The position numbers and the translations under genes were made by a program. A DNA stretch of 12,262 nt from Rhodobacteraceae bacterium UBA6141 (GTDB lineage: Bacteria; Pseudomonadota; Alphaproteobacteria; Rhodobacterales; Rhodobacteraceae), in assembly GCA_002423245.1 (NCBI GenBank), contig DIVD01000026.1:87952-100213 (forward strand), in the 5' to 3' direction. Numbering within the stretch: the first letter of the stretch is position 1; each line of letters starts with the position of its first letter. Below the pieces are notes generated by a model. That model worked only from the letters and a program-made list of their open reading frames with translations, did not search any database and had not been told where the DNA came from. Of this stretch, positions 7,171 to 12,262 are shown one piece after another.

Positions 7171-7189
7171 CTGCCGAAGCTTCGGGCAG
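7171..7189. repeat. Inverted repeat CTGCCGAAGCTTCGGGCAG
   Basis: A perfect 12-base palindrome CCGAAGCTTCGG is flanked by CTG and, after one extra G, CAG. As RNA it could form a tight hairpin. No T-run follows on either strand, so it is not an ordinary intrinsic terminator. It could be a protein-binding site or a dispersed repeat unit; within this window I see only one copy. Confidence 0.4.
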
Positions 7190-7258
7190 GCACGGGTTCG
7201 CCGGTCGCGGCAACGCGGCGGATCGCCACGAAATACGCCAGTTCGGGCCGCGCCAATC

Positions 7259-7288
7259 TTGACTTCATTTTTTACCAAGCGGTTAATC
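7259..7288 (+). promoter_or_regulatory. Candidate sigma70 promoter with overlapping operator for the ABC transporter operon
   Basis: TTGACT (7259-7264) and TTAATC (7283-7288) are separated by 18 bases and point toward the substrate-binding protein gene, about 65 bases from its ATG. The spacer holds TTTACCAAGCGGTTAA (7271-7286), an imperfect palindrome whose arms TTTACC and GGTTAA differ at one position and which overlaps the -10. This is a typical placement for a repressor site. The ACC-N4-GGT core recalls sites of some TetR-type regulators; the regulator is not in the window. Confidence 0.5.
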
Positions 7289-7353
7289 GTGCCCGTGCCG
7301 CCTCGACGCCCCCAAGGGTGCGGGGACGCGCAGGTCCAACAGAGGATGCATCC

Positions 7354-8949
7354 ATGTTCCACAAGACCAAGTGGCTCGCGGCCGCGGTAGCGGGCTTCAC
7401 CGCCATCGCCGCGCCGGCGGCCCGGGCGGAGACGCCCGCCGACACGCTGATCATGGCCTGGTCGATCGACGACATCATCTCGCTCGACCCTGCCGAACTG
7501 TTCGAGTTCACCGCCGGAGAGATCGCGGGGAACAGCTATGAAACGCTGATCGGCTATGACCCGATGAACGTTGCCGACATCAGGGGCAAGATCGCCGAAA
7601 GCTGGGAAGTGTCCGGGGACGGCAAGACACTGACCTTCAAGATCAAGGAAGGCCGCACCTTTGCCAGCGGCAACCCGATCACCGCCGCCGATGCCGTGTT
7701 CTCGCTGACCCGCGCGGTCAAGCTGGACAAGTCGCCGGCCTTCATCCTCACGCAGTTCGGCTTCACCGCCGACAATGTGGACCAGAAGATCCGCCAGACC
7801 GGCGAATACACCTTCGAGTTCGAGATGGACAGGGCCTATGCGCCGACGCTGGTGCTGTATTGCCTGACCGCCAACGTCGCCTCTGTCGTCGACCAGAAGC
7901 TGGTGATGGAACACGCGACGGAGGGCGATTTCGGCTATGGCTGGCTGAAGACCGGCTATGCCGGCTCGGGCGCCTTCACCATCCGCGAATGGCGTGCCAA
8001 CGAGGTTGTGGTGATGGAGCGCAACCCGAACTATTCGGGCGATGCGCCTGCGATGGCCCGCGTGATCTATCGCCATATCCCCGAAACGGCCACCCAGCGG
8101 ATCCTGCTGGAACAGGGCGATATCGACATCGCCCGCGACCTTGGCCCCGACGAGATCACCGCGATGTCGGAGAACCCCGATCTGGTGGTCGAGGATGGCG
8201 TCAAGGGCTCGATCTACTATCTGGGGCTCAACCAGAAGAACGAGTTCCTGTCGAAGCCGCAGGTGGCCCAGGCGATGAAATGGCTGGTGGATTACCAGAC
8301 CATCGCCGACACGCTGATGAAGGGCCGGGTCATCGTCCACCAGGCGTTCCTGCCCAGGGGCTTCCTTGGCGCCTATGAGGAAACCCCCTACAGCCTGAAC
8401 GTCGAGAAGGCCAGGGCGCTGCTGGCCGAGGCCGGGCTGCCCGACGGCTTCACCGTCACGATGGACACCCGCAACACGCCCGAGATCACCAGCCTTGCCG
8501 AGGCGATCCAGGGCACGATGGCGCAGGCCGGGATCAGGATCGAGCTGATCCCCGGCGATGGCGGCCAGACCCTGACCAAGTACCGCGCCCGGACCCACGA
8601 CATCTATATCGGCCAGTGGGGCCCGGACTATCAGGATCCGCATACCAATGCCGACACCTTCGCGCGCAACCCCGACAACTCGGACGATGCGGCCTCGAAG
8701 ACGCTGGCCTGGCGCAACGCCTGGGAGATCCCCGAGATGACCGCGATGGCCGATGCGGCAATGCTGGAGGCGGATGCGGACAAGCGGGCCGAGATGTATG
8801 TCGAGCTGCAAAAGCGGCATCAGGCAGAGTCCCCCTTCGTGATCATGTTCCAGGAGATCGAGGTCATGGCGCGCCGCGAGAACGTGAACGGCTTCGTCAT
8901 CGGGCCGTCGTTCAGCGACAACTCCTATGCCGGGGTCACCAAGGGCTGA
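7354..8949 (+). CDS. Periplasmic substrate-binding protein of a peptide/opine/nickel-class ABC importer (family 5)
   Basis: The 531-residue protein captures the substrate in the periplasm and delivers it to the permease pair encoded next. A Sec signal peptide is clear: basic start MFHKTK, hydrophobic core, and cleavage after ARA at about residue 25. There is no lipobox cysteine, so a soluble protein is expected. The mature part has the SBP_bac_5 (extracellular solute-binding family 5) layout: an LDPAE segment near the start, YETLIGYDP, AESWEVSGDGKTLTFKIKEG, then GSGAFTIREW, VVVMERNPNYSGDAP and the C-terminal IYIGQWGPDYQDP region. Length is typical for DppA/OppA-like proteins. Start ATG 7354 has AGAGGA seven bases upstream. 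Its TGA overlaps the next ATG (TGATG). The sequence does not reveal the ligand: peptides, opines, sugars or metal chelates all occur in this family. Confidence 0.93.
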   Translation: MFHKTKWLAAAVAGFTAIAAPAARAETPADTLIMAWSIDDIISLDPAELFEFTAGEIAGNSYETLIGYDPMNVADIRGKIAESWEVSGDGKTLTFKIKEGRTFASGNPITAADAVFSLTRAVKLDKSPAFILTQFGFTADNVDQKIRQTGEYTFEFEMDRAYAPTLVLYCLTANVASVVDQKLVMEHATEGDFGYGWLKTGYAGSGAFTIREWRANEVVVMERNPNYSGDAPAMARVIYRHIPETATQRILLEQGDIDIARDLGPDEITAMSENPDLVVEDGVKGSIYYLGLNQKNEFLSKPQVAQAMKWLVDYQTIADTLMKGRVIVHQAFLPRGFLGAYEETPYSLNVEKARALLAEAGLPDGFTVTMDTRNTPEITSLAEAIQGTMAQAGIRIELIPGDGGQTLTKYRARTHDIYIGQWGPDYQDPHTNADTFARNPDNSDDAASKTLAWRNAWEIPEMTAMADAAMLEADADKRAEMYVELQKRHQAESPFVIMFQEIEVMARRENVNGFVIGPSFSDNSYAGVTKG

Positions 8950-10007
8950 TGGCGATCGCGACCACGACCGGAGGGCGCAGCCGCGCCCTCCCCCTTGCAT
9001 GGAAGGCCGTCAAGCTGATCGCCTCGGTGGCGCTGACCTTCCTCGGCCTTCTGTTCGTGACCTTCCTGATCGGGCGCGTGGTGCCTGTCGATCCGGTGCT
9101 GTCGGTGGTGGGCGACCGCGCCAGCCAGAGCGTCTATGACCGGGTCTATGTCGAGCTGGGGCTGGACAAGCCGCTGATCCAGCAGTTCTGGATCTATCTT
9201 CAGAAGGTCTTCACCGGCGATTTCGGCGAAAGCTTCATGACCAAGCGGCCGATCATCGACGACATCATCCGCGTGTTCCCCGCAACGCTGGAACTGGCGA
9301 CGCTTGGCGTGATCCTCGGCACCCTGCTCGGCGTGCCGCTGGGGGTGCTGGCCGCGGTGCGGCAGGGCCGGCTCGCCGATCAGGTGGTGCGCGTCGTGGG
9401 CCTTGTCGGCTATTCCGCGCCGATCTTCTGGCTGGGGCTGCTGGGACTGCTGGTGTTCTACGCCAGGCTGGGCTGGGTCGCAGGGCCGGGGCGCATCGAC
9501 ATCAGCTATGAATACGACATCGCCCCCGGCACCGGCCTTCTGCTGCTGGACAGCGCGATGCAGGGCAGATGGGCCGCCTTCGGCAACATCTTTTCGCACA
9601 TCATCCTCCCCGCCTCGCTGCTTGGCTATTTCTCGATGGCCTATATCAGCCGGATGACCCGCAGCTTCATGCTGAACGAACTGGCGCAGGAATATGTCGT
9701 CGCCGCCCGCGTGAAGGGCGTGCCGGAATGGCGGATCATCTGGGTCCATGCGCTGCGCAATGCCGCCGTGCCGCTGGTGACGGTGATCGCCCTGTCCTAT
9801 GCCGGGCTGCTGGAGGGGTCGGTGCTGACCGAGACGGTCTTTGCATGGCCGGGGCTGGGGCAGTATCTGACCAACAGCCTGCAAAGCGCCGACATGAACG
9901 CCGTGCTGGGCGGGACGCTGGTGATCGGCGCGGTCTTCGTCGGGCTGAACCTGCTGTCGGACCTGCTCTACACCCTGCTCGACCCCCGCGTGAGGCGCCG
10001 CGCATGA
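8949..10007 (+). CDS. ABC importer permease, DppB/OppB type
   Basis: The 352-residue inner-membrane subunit pairs with the next permease to form the translocation channel. A cytoplasmic N-terminus precedes a first membrane helix at about residues 18-38, followed by a long periplasmic stretch holding the family pattern GLDKPLIQQFWIYLQKVFTGDFGESF. About five further helices form the BPD_transp_1 domain. The cytoplasmic EAA coupling loop is present (EYVVAARVKGVPEWRIIWVH and following HALRNAAVPL), which docks on the ATPases. An ILPASLLGYFSMAYISRMTRS segment before it is typical of DppB. The ATG at 8949 shares one base with the preceding stop. Its own stop overlaps the next start as ATGA. Confidence 0.94.
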   Translation: MAIATTTGGRSRALPLAWKAVKLIASVALTFLGLLFVTFLIGRVVPVDPVLSVVGDRASQSVYDRVYVELGLDKPLIQQFWIYLQKVFTGDFGESFMTKRPIIDDIIRVFPATLELATLGVILGTLLGVPLGVLAAVRQGRLADQVVRVVGLVGYSAPIFWLGLLGLLVFYARLGWVAGPGRIDISYEYDIAPGTGLLLLDSAMQGRWAAFGNIFSHIILPASLLGYFSMAYISRMTRSFMLNELAQEYVVAARVKGVPEWRIIWVHALRNAAVPLVTVIALSYAGLLEGSVLTETVFAWPGLGQYLTNSLQSADMNAVLGGTLVIGAVFVGLNLLSDLLYTLLDPRVRRRA

Positions 10008-10918
10008 CCGCCGCCACCTCCCGCCGCGAATGGCTGCTGTCGGAACAGCCCGCCTCGCGCCGCCAGGCCAGGCTGGGCCAGGGCTACCGCACCTGGCTGG
10101 CGCTGCGCGCCAATCCGCTGGCGATGATCGGGCTGGGCATCGTGGTGGCGCTGGTCGTCGTCGCGCTGCTGGCAAACGCGATCGCGCCCTACGACCCGAT
10201 CGTCGGCGGCGACCTGCGCACGGAACGGCTGCTGCCGCCCTCTGGCGCGCATCCGATGGGCACCGACGAACAGGCGCGCGACATCTTCTCGCGCCTCGTC
10301 CACGGCTCGCGCATCACGCTGATGGTGGTGGCGCTGGTCGCGGTGATCGCGACGCCCATCGGCCTGCTGGTCGGCACCACGGCGGGCTATTTCGGCGGCT
10401 GGGTCGATAGCGTGCTGATGCGGCTGACCGACATCTTCCTGGCCTTCCCCCGGCTGATCCTGGCGCTGGCCTTCGTCGCGGCGCTCGGGCCGGGGATCGA
10501 GAATGCGATCATCGCCATCGCCATCACCTCATGGCCGCCCTATGCAAGGCTCGCGCGGGCCGAGACGCTGACCATCCGCGACAGCGATTTCATCAACGCG
10601 ATCCGCCTGCAGGGCGCCCGTCCGGCGCGGATCATCTGGGGGCATGTGGTGCCGCTGTGCCTGTCATCGGTCATCATCCGGGTGACGCTGGACATGGCGG
10701 GCATCATCCTCACCGCCGCCGGGCTTGGCTTCCTCGGGCTTGGCGCGCAGCCGCCGCAGCCCGAATGGGGCGCGATGATCGCCGGGGGCCGGAGGTTCAT
10801 CATCGACCAGTGGTGGGTCGTCACGATGCCCGGCCTTGCCATCTTCGTGGTCTCGCTGGGGTTCAACTTCCTTGGCGACGGCCTGCGCGACGTGCTCGAC
10901 CCGAAAGCCCGCAAATGA
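10004..10918 (+). CDS. ABC importer permease, DppC/OppC type
   Basis: The 304-residue second channel subunit has the OppC-type N-terminus: a cytoplasmic stretch, then a first helix at about 38-60 followed by IAPYDP, and the hallmark HPMGTDEQARDIFSRLVHGSR loop before the BPD_transp_1 domain. The EAA coupling loop is visible in DFINAIRLQGARPARIIWGH. The C-terminus GFNFLGDGLRDVLDPKARK is the standard ending of DppC-type permeases. It overlaps the upstream permease and the downstream ATPase by ATGA on both sides, which supports one co-translated operon. No defects are visible. Confidence 0.94.
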   Translation: MTAATSRREWLLSEQPASRRQARLGQGYRTWLALRANPLAMIGLGIVVALVVVALLANAIAPYDPIVGGDLRTERLLPPSGAHPMGTDEQARDIFSRLVHGSRITLMVVALVAVIATPIGLLVGTTAGYFGGWVDSVLMRLTDIFLAFPRLILALAFVAALGPGIENAIIAIAITSWPPYARLARAETLTIRDSDFINAIRLQGARPARIIWGHVVPLCLSSVIIRVTLDMAGIILTAAGLGFLGLGAQPPQPEWGAMIAGGRRFIIDQWWVVTMPGLAIFVVSLGFNFLGDGLRDVLDPKARK

Positions 10919-11748
10919 GCGCCCTTCTGACCGTCGAGGATCTGCGCGTCGCCTTCCCGGCCCGGCAGGGCCCGTCCGAGGTGGTGCGCGGCGTCAGCTT
11001 CACCCTTGGCCGCGAGCGCCTCGGCATCGTGGGCGAAAGCGGATCCGGCAAGTCGCAGACCGGCCGGGCCCTTCTGGGCCTGACCCCGCCGCCCGGCACC
11101 GCCACCGCGAAGCGGCTGGAGTTCGACGGGATCGACCTGCGCAGCGCGACGCCCCGGCACTGGCGCTCGCTGCGCGGCGGGCGCATGTCGATGGTGATGC
11201 AGGACCCCAAGTTCAGCCTGAACCCGGTGATGACCATCGGCCGGCAGATCATGGAGGCGCTCGCCTTCCACGGCCGGTCGAGCCGCGCCGAGAAGAAGGC
11301 CCGCGCGCTGGCGATGCTGGAGGCGGTGCAGATCCGCGACCCCGAACGGGTGTTCCGCGCCTATCCGCACGAGCTTTCGGGCGGGATGGGCCAGCGGGCG
11401 ATGATCGCGATGATGCTGGTGACAGAGCCCGACCTGCTGATCGCCGACGAACCCACCAGCGCGCTCGACGTGACGGTGCAGATCGAGGTGCTGCGCATCC
11501 TCGATGCGCTGGTGTCGGACCGGGGCATGGGCCTGATCTTCATCAGCCACGATCTGCGCCTTGTCGCCAGCTTCTGCGACCGGGTGCTGGTGATGTATGC
11601 CGGCCGCGTGGTCGAGGAACTGAAGGCGTCCGAGCTTGACCGGGCGCGGCATCCCTATACGCAAGGATTGATGAACTGCCTGCCCAGGATCGACAGCGAC
11701 ACGCGCCCGCTGCCCACGATGACCCGCGACGCGAGCTGGGCGCCATGA
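10915..11748 (+). CDS. ABC importer ATPase, DppD/OppD type, short C-terminus
   Basis: This cytoplasmic ATPase energises the importer. Complete nucleotide-binding motifs: Walker A GESGSGKS at G40-S47, Q-loop Q96 in MQDPKFSLNP, signature LSGGMGQR at 154-161, Walker B LLIADEP with E179, D-loop SALD, and switch H212. LSGGM rather than LSGGQ is common in DppD-type subunits. At 277 residues it is about 40-60 residues shorter than typical DppD/OppD. It ends soon after HPYTQGLMNCLPRI and lacks most of the oligo_HPY tail, including the cysteine cluster that binds Fe-S in some homologues. The stop overlaps the next start by ATGA, so the short end looks natural rather than a frameshift. It pairs with the following ATPase. 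Confidence 0.93.
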   Translation: MSALLTVEDLRVAFPARQGPSEVVRGVSFTLGRERLGIVGESGSGKSQTGRALLGLTPPPGTATAKRLEFDGIDLRSATPRHWRSLRGGRMSMVMQDPKFSLNPVMTIGRQIMEALAFHGRSSRAEKKARALAMLEAVQIRDPERVFRAYPHELSGGMGQRAMIAMMLVTEPDLLIADEPTSALDVTVQIEVLRILDALVSDRGMGLIFISHDLRLVASFCDRVLVMYAGRVVEELKASELDRARHPYTQGLMNCLPRIDSDTRPLPTMTRDASWAP

Positions 11749-12262
11749 GCGCGGCGCTGGACATCCGGGGACTGCACGTCACCTTCGGGCATGGCGCCGA
11801 CGCGGTGCAGGCGGTGCGCGGCCTCACGCTGAAGGTGGCCGAGGGCGAAAGCTACGGCATCGTCGGCGAAAGCGGGTCGGGCAAATCGACCGTGCTGCGC
11901 GCGATCTGCGGGCTGGCGCCGACAAGCGGAGGCAGCATCCTGCTTGGCGGGGCACAGCTCACCGCGCCGCGCCGGGCCGATTTCTACCGCCGGGTGCAGA
12001 TGGTCTTCCAGGATCCCTACGCCTCGCTGCATCCGCGCCACACCGTCGACCGGGTGCTGTCGGAGCCGCTGGCGATCCACGGCTTCACCGACCGCGAAAC
12101 CCGTGTGGACCGGGCGCTGACCGAGGTGGGGCTTGGCGCCTCGTTCCGCTTCCGCTATCCGCACCAGCTTTCGGGCGGGCAGCGCCAGCGCGTCGCCGTC
12201 GCGCGCGCGCTGATCCTCGAGCCGCGGGTGCTGCTGCTGGACGAGCCGACAAGCGCCCTCGA
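11745..12262 (+). CDS. ABC importer ATPase, DppF/OppF type, C-terminus cut by window edge
   Basis: The second ATPase of the importer begins at the ATG overlapping the previous stop (ATGA, 11745-11748). It runs 172 complete codons to the right edge without a stop. Visible: Walker A GESGSGKST at G41-T49, Q-loop in VQMVFQDPYASLHPR (the DPYASLxPR pattern is typical of DppF), signature LSGGQRQR, and Walker B VLLLDEPTSAL at the very end. The D-loop aspartate is cut, and the switch histidine and oligo_HPY tail lie beyond the window. Full-length relatives are commonly about 240-330 residues, so up to half may be missing. Nothing suggests a real truncation. Confidence 0.93.
   Translation, partial: MSAALDIRGLHVTFGHGADAVQAVRGLTLKVAEGESYGIVGESGSGKSTVLRAICGLAPTSGGSILLGGAQLTAPRRADFYRRVQMVFQDPYASLHPRHTVDRVLSEPLAIHGFTDRETRVDRALTEVGLGASFRFRYPHQLSGGQRQRVAVARALILEPRVLLLDEPTSAL

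Larger units (their letters stand above)
7021..7353. other. Divergent intergenic control region between the SDR gene and the ABC operon
   Basis: This 333-base gap separates two divergently transcribed genes. It holds the SDR Shine-Dalgarno (GGAGG on the minus strand, just right of 7020), a palindrome at 7171-7189, a plus-strand promoter with an operator-like palindrome at 7259-7288, and the Shine-Dalgarno AGAGGA (7341-7346) seven bases before the substrate-binding protein ATG. Reading frames open across it on both strands look like high-GC shadows with Arg/Pro/Ala-rich composition. I found no convincing small gene or RNA gene here. Confidence 0.6.

Noticed and set aside
6104..7213. 369-codon minus-strand open frame ending in the leucine-rich leader
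   Set aside because: Most of it is an out-of-frame shadow of the SDR gene. Only the last 37 codons, from the ATG at 6217, make biological sense as the leuA leader peptide.
7072..9000. 642-codon minus-strand open frame opposite the substrate-binding protein gene
   Set aside because: It is antisense to a gene with a signal peptide, ribosome-binding site and family motifs, and its translation shows no recognisable domain.
1..12262. Search for CRISPR arrays, insertion sequences, prophage, toxin-antitoxin, tRNA/rRNA or a new defence system
   Set aside because: No regularly spaced repeats, transposase-like proteins, terminal inverted repeats, RNA genes or defence domains were seen. All long stretches are explained by conserved housekeeping or transporter genes.

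Overview
The window is high-GC (roughly two thirds G+C) and looks like a chromosomal segment of an alphaproteobacterium, most likely a Rhodobacteraceae/Paracoccaceae member. This rests on the leuA-mreB-mreC-mreD-mrdA gene order, the close match of the MreB and PBP2 sequences to what I remember from Rhodobacter and relatives, and GC-rich codon use. The taxon is an inference from recall, not from a search.

Left part, minus strand (1-4277): the cell-shape (rod/elongasome) cluster. In transcription order it holds mreB, mreC, mreD and mrdA (PBP2). mrdA runs off the left edge and is 575 codons long here without its stop. mreC/mreD and mreD/mrdA overlap by ATGA. A possible mreB promoter lies in the 137-base gap behind leuA.

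Middle, minus strand (4415-7020): leuA (2-isopropylmalate synthase, first committed step of leucine synthesis) and, upstream of it, a short-chain dehydrogenase (SDR). The 254-base gap between them is not empty. It contains a 37-codon ORF whose last twelve residues, LLPLGLLLLSRL, include eight leucines. Several mutually exclusive RNA pairings lie over and behind it. I read this as a leucine-responsive attenuator (leuL leader peptide). A -10-like TATAGT sits so close to the leader ATG that the leader may be translated from a leaderless mRNA.

Intergenic 7021-7353: divergent control region with the SDR ribosome-binding site, a palindrome of unknown role, and a candidate sigma70 promoter for the rightward operon. 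An imperfect palindrome lies between and over the promoter elements and could be a repressor operator.

Right part, plus strand (7354-12262): a complete-looking ABC importer operon of the peptide/opine/nickel (Dpp/Opp) class: periplasmic substrate-binding protein, two permeases and two ATPases. The second ATPase is cut by the right edge. Every junction overlaps (one TGATG, three ATGA), so the genes are probably translationally coupled. The substrate cannot be told from the sequence.

I saw no tRNA or rRNA, CRISPR array, insertion sequence, phage gene or defence system. The most interesting non-routine signal is the leucine leader and its RNA structure in front of leuA.
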